A model generated the notes under the pieces. That model saw only the letters and a list, made by a program, of their open reading frames with translations, ran no database searches and was not told where the DNA came from. Made by a program: the position numbers and the translations under genes. From positions 2,022,501 through 2,086,500 of the forward strand of contig JADJWV010000002.1 in the NCBI GenBank assembly GCA_016716185.1: 64,000 nt of DNA, in the 5' to 3' direction. The first letter of the stretch is position 1, and every line of letters starts with the position of its first letter. This document shows positions 35,282-43,801 of the stretch, piece after piece. The DNA is from Saprospiraceae bacterium. GTDB lineage: Bacteria > Bacteroidota > Bacteroidia > Chitinophagales > Saprospiraceae.

Positions 35282-38200
35282 CTATGGTTTCATCATTAAG
35301 ACTGACCTGGTAGTCGTGCCTTCCAAAGTGATCAATTTCAGGAAATAAGTTCCGCCCTTCAAATTTTCGACATCCAATGTAATAAGCGCATTTCCACTTG
35401 CTTTTATCGCACTCTCCAACACCATTCTTCCTGACAAATCAAACAATTTTACATTTCCGAAATCACCTTCGGTGTGGAAGCTGATGTTGAGCTCATGATC
35501 AAATGGATTGGGATAAACCTTGGTTTCTGCTTTTTTAAATTGCTTTAAAGGAAATCCGTATTCAGAATTCAGGTCTTCGTTTTTATAATAAACAAAATCC
35601 GGACATAAAACAGGAGAAATTACTTTGATGTAAGCTGTTTTAATAAGTTCATTTGTTCCATTGCTGTTTAATACAGTCAATTTAACAGCATAGGTTCCCT
35701 TTTTATCGTAATAGACCATTGGATTTTTTTGATCGGATTCGGCTGGAGATCCCCCATCAAAGTTCCAGCTCCAGGAGTTCACATCGGAAGACGTTTTACT
35801 TATAAAATGAATCTCACCAGCACCACAGATTATGGTTGTATCAGAAATAAAATCTACTCTTGGAATCAAAAAGACTGCAACATCTTGTTCGATGGTATCT
35901 GACCCACATTCATTGCTGATGATCAATTGCACTTTATATTCCCCTTCAGCCTTGTATGTGTGGCTTGGTGATGGTTCATTGCTGGTTTCCAAATCTCCGA
36001 AATCCCAAAAATAAGTGTTGCCGTATTTGGATTGGTTGCTAAAGAATGCTGTAAAACCCATAATGGACTTCGTGTAATCAGCTTCAGGAAAAGACTGAAC
36101 TGAAATAAAAGAAGTTTTAGTTTCTGTGCTTTCCTCGTTGCCATTGCCAGCCACAAGGGTCACATCATATTGTCCCGGGGTAAGATACGTTACTTCGGGC
36201 TCCGCATCCGTTGAGCTTGCAGGATTTCCTCCCGGAAATGACCATTTGTAGGTTGTAGCTGCAGTTGATGTGTTTTTAAACTTTACAATGAATGGAGTAC
36301 ATCCTTTTTGAGTATCTATTGTAAATCCTGCACTCAAACCACTCCCTATTTTGATAGATTGTATTGCAGTATCATTTCCACAATTGTTGAATACAATCAA
36401 TTTAGCTTCGTAGGTTCCCGATTTGTATATGTGCATCGGATTTAAATTGGTCGTATCCAAATTCCCGTCTCCAAAGTCCCAGCTAAATTTTTTAGCATAT
36501 AGGGATTGGTTCGAAAAGTTGACTGTATCACCGCTGATATTTGGAGTAAATGCAGCATAAGGAACAGAATCAACTTTAATGTATTTAGGTTTTAATGAAG
36601 TCGCTTTGTATTTACTGTTTTTTGCCACCAGTTTTACATCAAATTCTCCGGCGATGGAATATTCAACTACAGGTTCAAATAATGCAGAAACGGAAGGATT
36701 GCCTCCAGGAAAGTCCCATTCCCACGAAGTTACATTTGAAGAAGATAAGTTCTTGAACTTAACTTTATAACTTGCACAACCATAGGTCGTATCTGCTGTA
36801 AATAATGCTATTGGAGTTGTAACAATCGTAACATTCATGGCCATTTGATGTATCCCACATTCATTTTCCGCGGTCAAAACAACCGTATAAACACCATCAT
36901 CTGTATAGGTATGTGTTGGATTAGGATCGTTGGAAATATCTCCATCGCCAAAATCCCATTCATAGTTTCCTCCGTAAAAAGATTTGTTTGTAAATATCAC
37001 GGTTTTTTCAATGACAATTTTAGAAAAATCGGCAATAGGGGTTGCATTGGCAAAGATGTATTTTTTAAAGGTCACCTGATTATTTCCGAACTGGTTGGTC
37101 GCTTTAAGAATTACATCGTATTCGCCATAAGCTTTGTATGTGACCACTGGATTTTGCTGCGTTGAAGAAGATGGAGTTCCTCCGGGGAATGTCCACAACC
37201 AGGAAGTAGGATCATTGGTGGAAAGATCCGTGAACTGCACTGTAAACGGCACACAATCAGTGGTTGGGGTTCCGGAAAAATTGGCTACCGGGGGTGAACC
37301 ACCAGAGCATATTCCAAGACAGCCTCTTGTTCGAACGTGATTATTGATAGAATTAACCGACGCGTTTGACCAGGAATTGGAACAATTAACTGCCGGAGCC
37401 ATAATGGTTGAAGACCCGCTTGCATCGTGCCCGGCATTAAAATTGTGACCAAGTTCATGTGCCTGCAATTGCTTCAAACAGTTATTGGATCCACCGTAAT
37501 CACTGCATACATTATACCTCAAGTTGTTGCAAATCACACCCAACCAGGCAAGCCCTACCGCACCTGATTTATATTTTGTCGTCCAGGCGGTAGCTACATC
37601 GTAAACAGACCCATAACCACCTCCATTTCCCCAGGAAACATGCACATTGAGGTGTTGATCTATATTATTGACTCCATTCCATGGATCAGATCCCGTAGAA
37701 GTGGCAACAAATCCAGCAGATTGGACAAATTCAAGGCTGTGTTCAAATTCGTTATCGTAATTTGCCTGAAGCAAAGTCAATATAGTTGTATTCCAGTTTT
37801 CAACATTTGCAACCGAACCTTTTTTCTGGAATACGGTAAAGTCGTTAGCAATTGCAATTTCAACCTGCAGGCAATGGCCTCTCCCCTCGGTTTGGATATT
37901 TTCCGTTGATTTTTCGAGTTCCTGCTTGGTCTTTATGTATTTTTCATATCCACATTCAATATTGGTATTCTGTATGATTTGATCCCGGTTGTAAATTACC
38001 AATACATCGCTACTCAACGTTGGATCCAGCCCATTTGCTGGTTCAATAAAAAACTGAGCCCCGCCTTCCTCTACCATACCAGCAATAAAGCGATCGGCTA
38101 CGACCATCCTGACCTCTCCTCCCCTATTTGACTTTAAGCTGCCAATCATAGGCATGTTGTCCGGCTTGCGTTGGTATCTTTGAATCCCTTGATCTGTACC

Positions 38201-38485
38201 TATTGTCAACAAATAATCCCCGGAATGAATATCGTGCTCAAACAACTCGAGTTCCCATTTGAAATCCGGGTGATTTACAGTTAAATTGTGCTGATTTCCG
38301 CGGCTTACAAAAGCATTTTTTAGCTGAGCAAAATCAATTTTAACAAGCTTATACTCAAAAAAAAGCGAATTTAGCGGAGACTCCTGAGAAGCCTCCAATT
38401 TTGAAAGTTGAATACTTTGACCGAAAATAACCGTATTCAGCAGGGTGAAAGTAAAGATTATAGAAAAAAGTGAACGAAACCTCAT
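35282..38485 (-). CDS. Secreted metzincin-type metalloprotease with PKD repeats and type A T9SS signal
   Basis: A 1067-residue protein. A signal peptide (MRFRSLFSIIFTFTLLNTVI) and a propeptide-like region (to about 200) precede a reprolysin-like catalytic domain (about 200-390). Its zinc site is HELGHNFNAGHD, with ligands H343, H347 and H353, catalytic E344 and Met-turn M362 in TIMAPA. Seven PKD domains (about 395-980) follow, alternating FPGG and DFGDG subtypes. A type A T9SS sorting domain ends the protein (VYPNPFDHELNISF to VLMMKP). It is predicted to be a cell-surface or released endopeptidase that digests external protein. It lies upstream of the two giant surface proteins on the same strand. 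Confidence 0.9.
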   Translation of the reverse strand: MRFRSLFSIIFTFTLLNTVIFGQSIQLSKLEASQESPLNSLFFEYKLVKIDFAQLKNAFVSRGNQHNLTVNHPDFKWELELFEHDIHSGDYLLTIGTDQGIQRYQRKPDNMPMIGSLKSNRGGEVRMVVADRFIAGMVEEGGAQFFIEPANGLDPTLSSDVLVIYNRDQIIQNTNIECGYEKYIKTKQELEKSTENIQTEGRGHCLQVEIAIANDFTVFQKKGSVANVENWNTTILTLLQANYDNEFEHSLEFVQSAGFVATSTGSDPWNGVNNIDQHLNVHVSWGNGGGYGSVYDVATAWTTKYKSGAVGLAWLGVICNNLRYNVCSDYGGSNNCLKQLQAHELGHNFNAGHDASGSSTIMAPAVNCSNSWSNASVNSINNHVRTRGCLGICSGGSPPVANFSGTPTTDCVPFTVQFTDLSTNDPTSWLWTFPGGTPSSSTQQNPVVTYKAYGEYDVILKATNQFGNNQVTFKKYIFANATPIADFSKIVIEKTVIFTNKSFYGGNYEWDFGDGDISNDPNPTHTYTDDGVYTVVLTAENECGIHQMAMNVTIVTTPIALFTADTTYGCASYKVKFKNLSSSNVTSWEWDFPGGNPSVSALFEPVVEYSIAGEFDVKLVAKNSKYKATSLKPKYIKVDSVPYAAFTPNISGDTVNFSNQSLYAKKFSWDFGDGNLDTTNLNPMHIYKSGTYEAKLIVFNNCGNDTAIQSIKIGSGLSAGFTIDTQKGCTPFIVKFKNTSTAATTYKWSFPGGNPASSTDAEPEVTYLTPGQYDVTLVAGNGNEESTETKTSFISVQSFPEADYTKSIMGFTAFFSNQSKYGNTYFWDFGDLETSNEPSPSHTYKAEGEYKVQLIISNECGSDTIEQDVAVFLIPRVDFISDTTIICGAGEIHFISKTSSDVNSWSWNFDGGSPAESDQKNPMVYYDKKGTYAVKLTVLNSNGTNELIKTAYIKVISPVLCPDFVYYKNEDLNSEYGFPLKQFKKAETKVYPNPFDHELNISFHTEGDFGNVKLFDLSGRMVLESAIKASGNALITLDVENLKGGTYFLKLITLEGTTTRSVLMMKP

Positions 38486-38579
38486 AATATATCCTTTAAT
38501 TTGGCTGTAAATTTAATACTTCTCTAATTAATTAATTCAAATTTAACCTTTATAACGCTTTACAATTCGTTTAGTTATC

Positions 38580-39185
38580 ATGTTACACTTTAAAAATTTT
38601 CCGAACTTGTTAATTTCGGCTTTATTGCTGTTTGCTATCACCAATTCAAGCTTTGCACAATCCAAGAGGACAAAAAAGCCTCAAATAGATTTTTGGAAAG
38701 AAAAAGTCTGGTTTGGAGGCGGTTTTAACCTTGGATTTAACTCCAGCATTTATAACGGGTTGCAATCCAATGTCTTTGGCATTGGGGTTTCGCCCATGGC
38801 GGCCTATAAATTCAACAAATGGTTGAGTGCAGGCCCCAGAGTGAGTATTGATTTTACGACGGCCAAGTTTTCTGATGGTTTCGATACCTACCGATACAAC
38901 AGTGTGGATTACGGAATGGGCTTATTTGGACGGATTAAGTTTTCTGAGAATTTCTTCCTACATGGGGAATACAGTTTTCTGAATGAGACTTACACCACCG
39001 GAGAGGTCAACAACGACAAACTCGTTACCCAGAGAGAATGGAGAGATATCCTATTGTTGGGACTCGGCTACAGTTCCGGAGGCGAGGTTGCTTATGAAAT
39101 TTATATTAATTACGATTTTCTGGAAGATCCTGAATCTTTCAGGGTACCAATTATCTATCGGGCTGGCATTACTTTTAAGTTTTGA
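38580..39185 (+). CDS. Outer-membrane beta-barrel-like protein
   Basis: A 201-residue protein with a signal peptide (about 1-27, LLISALLLFAITNSSFAQ). It then has alternating beta strands rich in Gly and aromatics (VWFGGGFNLGFNSSIYNG, FGIGVSPMAAYKFNKWLSAG) and a terminal strand ending AGITFKF with C-terminal Phe. This fits a small eight-stranded outer-membrane barrel. No specific family or function is recognised. It is divergent from the metalloprotease gene and convergent with the thiamine-type TonB receptor. Confidence 0.7.
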   Translation: MLHFKNFPNLLISALLLFAITNSSFAQSKRTKKPQIDFWKEKVWFGGGFNLGFNSSIYNGLQSNVFGIGVSPMAAYKFNKWLSAGPRVSIDFTTAKFSDGFDTYRYNSVDYGMGLFGRIKFSENFFLHGEYSFLNETYTTGEVNNDKLVTQREWRDILLLGLGYSSGGEVAYEIYINYDFLEDPESFRVPIIYRAGITFKF

Positions 39186-39206
39186 ACGATTTCAAACCAT
39201 TAAATT

Positions 39207-41654
39207 TTAAAATTTCAACTTCAAACCACAACGGAAGTGCCTAAGCGCCTGGGGATACAGTCCTTTATAATAATAGACTTGATCTCCTTCTTTACCCAGA
39301 TAAGGACTTGAATTTAAATCGAGCTCACCCTCATAACCCAACCTGGAGATCCATCCATGGCTGAAGAAATTTTCGTCCAAGAGATTATATACATCGGCCC
39401 AAAATTCAATTTGTGTGTGTTTAAACCCCTTGTATTCGAGCTTTAGACCAAAATTGAACAGATGGTAAGCCATCATTTTAGAAGAATTTTCTGAGTTATT
39501 GGTCAAATAAAAATCGGACAAATAATAATGTTGGCAATAGAAAGTCAAGGCTGATGAGCCTGAATCGATTAAATCAATTTTTTTACGGATTTCAGTCCAG
39601 GAGCTTACTGCAGGCTGATAGGCCAGTCGTGAATTCCTGTGTATGCTCGATATAAGGGAGCTCTCACTCCAATCGGCCGAATACTTCAGGTAAGATTCCC
39701 GCCATTCGGGGATATTTGAATTAGCATATGTACTGGAGTGACTCAGGGCGAATCCCGATCCTGCTTTCCATGTTCCTGAGAATTCAAGCCCATAATTTTG
39801 TACTTTTTCCAGATTTACAAACAGGGGTTCACCAACATCGCTCAATACCCCGGAAAGTCCTCTCATGGATGGATAATACATATAATATGCATTGAGGCTC
39901 AGTTCCAAACTCTCATGCAACCGGGAGTGACATCCTGCTTCAATATCCATTAATTTTTCAACGGCTTCGGATGCATCGCCAGCCAGAATATCTTCTCTGA
40001 AAGGTTCGCGCTGCATGTATCCGAAAGAGTAGAAAAAGCTAAACTTTTTGACCGGGCGGTGGCTTATAAAAATTTTAGGAGAAAGGTACTGATGCTTTAT
40101 TTTTTGGCGAACGTCAGTAGCAAACTCCCTGGTTCCATTTATTTCATGAGTTACATATCTGTATATAATATCAAAATTAAATTCCCAATGGCTTTTGGGT
40201 TTCAATAGTATTTTAACGCCAGAGGATACATCAGATTTTTTTCCCTGATTCTTGTAGTAATTCGGCCGTATTAATTGGAATGAATCTACAATCACGTCTT
40301 TCACTTTTCCAAAATGTCTGCCTTTATAAAAACTCGTGCTGAACTCAGGTCTGATCTCCAGCATATTTGATGGTTTAATAAGTAAATCTGTTTTGTAGAA
40401 ATAAAAATCGTTATCGAGCCATTTCTGTCTGATTAAATCAGCATATTCAGTACCAAAAGCATGAACGGCGTATTGGTTTAATGGAACCTGGGCTTTATAA
40501 TTTTCGTAAAAACCTCTTCCCTGCGTGTAATTAAAGGTATTTGACCATATCCATTCCCGATGGAATTGCAATTGATAAAACATCTGAATGTGATCTTGTA
40601 AATAATCATCGATCTCATTTGGATAAGGACTGTCGGTTTTTTCCTGACCGGCAGCATTGTATTTGCGCAAACTGTCCACTTTAGAAAATTGATAGGGCAA
40701 ACCAAACCAGGCCTGGTCTGTATTTTCAGATCCATGGATGTAATTGATCCTGAATGCACTTTTCTTCTTCAATATTCCACCGGAAAAAAATAAGGATTTA
40801 AGTCTTGAAGACGAACGATCGATATATCCGTCGGAATTTTGGGCCGACAAACCCAATTCAAAGTGAAATTTATTTTCGATCAATCCGGTATGTGCATGAG
40901 CCCTGTATTTTACAGTATTAAAAGAGCCATACTGCAATTCCAAATTTGCTCCGGAAGTAAATTTTATCTGGTTGGTTTGAATGTCTAAAGCTCCTCCAAA
41001 TGATGGAGTTCCCGGCCTCCCCGGGACATTTCCGCGGATGAGTGAAATGTTTTCAGCAGCATTGAGGATATCGGGGATATCGACAAAATAACTCAAAGAA
41101 GATTCTGCATCTGTAAACGGAATTCCATTCAAGGTAACCTGAATATGGGACGGATCCAGCCCCCGGAATCGGATTCCGGTGTAGCCTATTCCATGGCCGG
41201 CATCTGAAGAAACCATAACTCCGGGTGCACCCATGAGGACATAAGGAATATCTTTATCCAAATAGAAGTCTCCCAAAGCTTTGGTGTTTAATTTATAAGC
41301 ATTCGGGTACTCTGCAACATCGAGTTGGTATGATTTTATGAGCACTTCATCATAAGATATTCGCCGTTCCAGATGAATTTCAAGAATGCTGTCTTTCGCG
41401 GGGATGACCAGTGTTCTGTATTCAATATCATATAAATAGTCAATGGCCAAAGCGTATGTTCCTGCCGGTAAATTTTGAAAGCTGCAAAAACCCTTGTCGT
41501 CTGTTTTTAATTCGATATTGAGTTGGACGATCCGCGCCGAAACATTTTGAAAAGGCTTCTGCTCCAAATCAAGGATTCTTAAATCAAGCTGATGCTGTGA
41601 AAAACCAATAATTTGAAGACAGGTGCAAATGATTGAAATACCTAACCGGTACAT
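39207..41654 (-). CDS. TonB-dependent receptor under TPP riboswitch control (predicted thiamine uptake)
   Basis: An 815-residue outer-membrane receptor. ATG 41654 is chosen because MYRLGISIICTCLQIIGFSQ is a proper signal peptide. A longer frame begins upstream at a TTG close to the riboswitch. A carboxypeptidase-like domain (about 25-90) precedes the plug (about 105-225: YVLMGAPGVMVSSDAGHGIG, FRGLDPSHIQVTLNGIPF), then the barrel ending CGLKLKF. A TPP riboswitch lies directly upstream, so the cargo is predicted to be thiamine or a derivative, as for the thiamine-regulated receptors described in Bacteroidota. No PnuT transporter or thiamine pyrophosphokinase gene lies beside it. Confidence 0.88.
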   Translation of the reverse strand: MYRLGISIICTCLQIIGFSQHQLDLRILDLEQKPFQNVSARIVQLNIELKTDDKGFCSFQNLPAGTYALAIDYLYDIEYRTLVIPAKDSILEIHLERRISYDEVLIKSYQLDVAEYPNAYKLNTKALGDFYLDKDIPYVLMGAPGVMVSSDAGHGIGYTGIRFRGLDPSHIQVTLNGIPFTDAESSLSYFVDIPDILNAAENISLIRGNVPGRPGTPSFGGALDIQTNQIKFTSGANLELQYGSFNTVKYRAHAHTGLIENKFHFELGLSAQNSDGYIDRSSSRLKSLFFSGGILKKKSAFRINYIHGSENTDQAWFGLPYQFSKVDSLRKYNAAGQEKTDSPYPNEIDDYLQDHIQMFYQLQFHREWIWSNTFNYTQGRGFYENYKAQVPLNQYAVHAFGTEYADLIRQKWLDNDFYFYKTDLLIKPSNMLEIRPEFSTSFYKGRHFGKVKDVIVDSFQLIRPNYYKNQGKKSDVSSGVKILLKPKSHWEFNFDIIYRYVTHEINGTREFATDVRQKIKHQYLSPKIFISHRPVKKFSFFYSFGYMQREPFREDILAGDASEAVEKLMDIEAGCHSRLHESLELSLNAYYMYYPSMRGLSGVLSDVGEPLFVNLEKVQNYGLEFSGTWKAGSGFALSHSSTYANSNIPEWRESYLKYSADWSESSLISSIHRNSRLAYQPAVSSWTEIRKKIDLIDSGSSALTFYCQHYYLSDFYLTNNSENSSKMMAYHLFNFGLKLEYKGFKHTQIEFWADVYNLLDENFFSHGWISRLGYEGELDLNSSPYLGKEGDQVYYYKGLYPQALRHFRCGLKLKF

Positions 41655-41700
41655 AGTAAAAATAAAAAACAATAAAGAATAAGGGCAATCACACAAACTT

Positions 41701-41780
41701 CCCAGTCAGGCATTACCCTGTCAGGTTCATCGGGTTTGATCTCAGCCGGCAGAAGCTTATGCGGCACCCCGTTAACGGAC
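41701..41780 (-). promoter_or_regulatory. TPP riboswitch (THI element)
   Basis: Reading the minus strand, all core blocks are present in order: GGGGTGCC (41763-41770), GGCTGAGATC with CTGAGA at 41740-41745, GATGAACCTGA, and GGTAATGCC (41709-41717). P1 forms from GTTA with TGAC and flanking G/C pairs. The aptamer ends 46 nt before the TonB receptor ATG and begins 7 nt after the stop of the NadR-like gene. It should lower receptor expression when thiamine pyrophosphate is abundant. I see no clear terminator hairpin, so control may be translational; the expression platform is unresolved. Confidence 0.92.
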
Positions 41781-41786
41781 GTAAAA

Positions 41787-42311
41787 TTAATTGATTTTTT
41801 GTAATAAATTATCAATATACCACCGGGCATGAATAAACCTGTAAAACCCGTTTCCACTTAAAATATTAAAACGAACTTTTAAGTGTCGGATAGCCTCCAG
41901 GTATTTATAAAACAGATGAAAGCGGTCATCCCTCGATTCTCGCAACGGATCCCATATCCAAGGCGTGTCGGGATAACAAATAATATAATAGTCTGCTACA
42001 TTTTCTTGCCACAGGGCAGCAAGCTCCTGATTTTTCGATTTATATTTTTCTTCGTACCAAATGTTGTAGGTCAAAAGATCCGTATCCCAGATTTGAATCC
42101 GGGAATTGAGCTCGTTCTGCTTTAACAATTTATTATGTTCCTCTGCCATTATTAACAAATCGTGTTGTTGGTATTTACCTTTGGTGTGATGCAGATAATC
42201 ACGACTATATTCAGTAATCAATGTACCTTTGTAATGCATACTCAATTGCACAGCCAGGCTGGATTTGGCAGAAGATTCTGGCCCAGTTATTGCAATTTTT
42301 AAGGACATCAT
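41787..42311 (-). CDS. NadR-like AAA/P-loop nucleotide-binding protein
   Basis: A 174-residue protein starting MMSLKIAITGPESSAKSSLA. The P-loop reads GPESSAKS, with Ala where the GxxxxGK[ST] consensus has Gly. TEYSRDYLHHTKGKY (about 34-48), IWDTDLLTYNIWYEEKYK (about 77-94) and PDTPWIWDPLRESRDDR match the ribosylnicotinamide-kinase-like domain of NadR. In Bacteroidota such stand-alone domains often lie beside pnuC/pnuT vitamin transporters and may phosphorylate imported nicotinamide riboside or thiamine; that role is inference. It lies upstream of a TPP riboswitch and a predicted thiamine receptor on the same strand, which supports a vitamin-salvage link. Confidence 0.78.
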   Translation of the reverse strand: MMSLKIAITGPESSAKSSLAVQLSMHYKGTLITEYSRDYLHHTKGKYQQHDLLIMAEEHNKLLKQNELNSRIQIWDTDLLTYNIWYEEKYKSKNQELAALWQENVADYYIICYPDTPWIWDPLRESRDDRFHLFYKYLEAIRHLKVRFNILSGNGFYRFIHARWYIDNLLQKIN

Positions 42312-42339
42312 TTTTAAATGTCATTGTTAGTTAGAAGAT

Positions 42340-42897
42340 ATGCACGATATAGAACCTTTTTACCACTGGAAGGAAGTTTATGACAGTGCTGATGATCCGA
42401 ATTCTCCATTTTATGGTAAATCGTACGACACTCTAAGGTATACAAATAAAATTTATAATTATTACATTCATCCATATTGGGATGAAATTGGATCGGAAAC
42501 CTTATTTGTCAAATTACTTTACACAGATTATGAAGAAGGATATTGTATAATAGAATTAATGGGAGAATGGAATGACTGCATTTATAACGACATTATGTTT
42601 CTAAAAAGAAAATTGGCAGACCGGATGATCCAAAAAGGAATTTACCGGTTTATCCTCATGTGCGATCATGTATTTAATTTTCATGGATCAGATGATTGTT
42701 ATTACGAAGAATGGAAGGAAGATATTCAGGAGGAAGGGGGCTATATTTGTATGTTAAATCTACAAACTCATATATTATCAGAATTAAAACAGTATGGATT
42801 GCAATTTCATGTTCAATACGGTAAAAATCTTCAGGATATAAACTGGCGTCGTATGGAGCCCGCAGTTTTAAAAGAATTTATAGAAAATAATATTTAA
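42340..42897 (+). CDS. Conserved hypothetical protein upstream of era
   Basis: A 185-residue soluble, acidic protein rich in Tyr and Trp, starting MHDIEPFYHWKEVYDSADDP. There is no signal peptide, membrane segment or recognisable catalytic motif. The ordered alpha/beta character (ETLFVKLLYTDYEEGYCIIE, GIYRFILMCDHVFNFHG) suggests a real folded domain. Its stop lies 1 nt before the TTG start of era, so the two are translationally linked and it probably has a housekeeping role near ribosome assembly. It is divergent from the NadR-like gene with only 28 nt between starts. Confidence 0.75.
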   Translation: MHDIEPFYHWKEVYDSADDPNSPFYGKSYDTLRYTNKIYNYYIHPYWDEIGSETLFVKLLYTDYEEGYCIIELMGEWNDCIYNDIMFLKRKLADRMIQKGIYRFILMCDHVFNFHGSDDCYYEEWKEDIQEEGGYICMLNLQTHILSELKQYGLQFHVQYGKNLQDINWRRMEPAVLKEFIENNI

Positions 42898-42898
42898 T

Positions 42899-43801
42899 TT
42901 GGAAAGTCAATCAAAAGCCGGATTTGTCAATATTATTGGTTTGCCCAACAGTGGCAAATCAACATTGTTTAATGCTTTATTAAAAACCAAACTGGCTATT
43001 GTTACACACAAACCACAAACCACAAGACAAAGAGTGATAGGCATACTCAATCAAAATGACAGGCAGCTCATTTTATCGGACACTCCCGGTTGGATTGAAA
43101 AAACGAGTTACCCCTTGCACAAAATGATGAACATCCAAATTAAAAATGCAATGGAAGATGCAGAAACGCTCTTGCTGGTTGTAGATGCCTCCACACTCAG
43201 TCAGCTTCCGGATGATTTTTTACGTGGTATCAAGCAATCAGTGATCCCCTTCCATTTGTGTTTAAACAAGATGGACATTGTTCATCCCCAGGCTGAGCAA
43301 CACTACCTCAACATATTAAACGAAGCCAACATTCCGATCAAATCCATTCATCGCATCCAGTCGAAAACAGCGACCGGCATTGAAGAAATGCTTGGACAAC
43401 TTTTTGATGAATTGCCCGTGCATCCGCCGTATTACTACGAAGATATTTCAAGTGACCGTTCCGTAAGGTTTTTCATTTCTGAAATGATAAGGGAACAGAT
43501 CCTGTTTTTATTCGATGCAGAAATACCCTATCATGTCTTTGTCGTTGTTGATTCTTGCAAAGGAGTAGATGAAGAAGCGGCAATGGCTCATATTTATGCT
43601 ACGATTTATGTAGGCAAATCTTCACATGTCTCTATTCTTATTGGAAAGAACGGACAAAAACTAAAAGAACTGGGCATCCATTCGAGAAAAGAAATCGAAT
43701 CGTTTCTTCAGCAAAAAGTATATTTAAATTTAAGTATAAAATTAAAAAAAGAATGGAGGGATAACTCCAACTTTATTCAGAAATCAGGAATTTTTCAATG
43801 A
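42899..43801 (+). CDS. era: GTPase Era
   Basis: A 300-residue protein. The G domain has G1 GLPNSGKST near residue 14, the switch motif KPQTTRQR near 40, G3 DTPGW near 61 and G4 NKMD near 122. The C-terminal KH domain includes HVSILIGKNGQKLKELG near 244. It binds 16S rRNA and assists 30S maturation. The start is a TTG at 42899, 1 nt after the preceding stop; no ATG lies between it and G1. Its TGA overlaps the der ATG as ATGA. Confidence 0.92.
   Translation: MESQSKAGFVNIIGLPNSGKSTLFNALLKTKLAIVTHKPQTTRQRVIGILNQNDRQLILSDTPGWIEKTSYPLHKMMNIQIKNAMEDAETLLLVVDASTLSQLPDDFLRGIKQSVIPFHLCLNKMDIVHPQAEQHYLNILNEANIPIKSIHRIQSKTATGIEEMLGQLFDELPVHPPYYYEDISSDRSVRFFISEMIREQILFLFDAEIPYHVFVVVDSCKGVDEEAAMAHIYATIYVGKSSHVSILIGKNGQKLKELGIHSRKEIESFLQQKVYLNLSIKLKKEWRDNSNFIQKSGIFQ

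Noticed and set aside
39207..41654. SusC-type polysaccharide receptor
   Set aside because: No SusD partner gene is adjacent, and the TPP riboswitch points to thiamine uptake.
41655..41696. Upstream TTG start for the riboswitch-controlled TonB receptor
   Set aside because: It would place coding sequence next to the aptamer and spoil the signal peptide. ATG 41654 gives a normal one.
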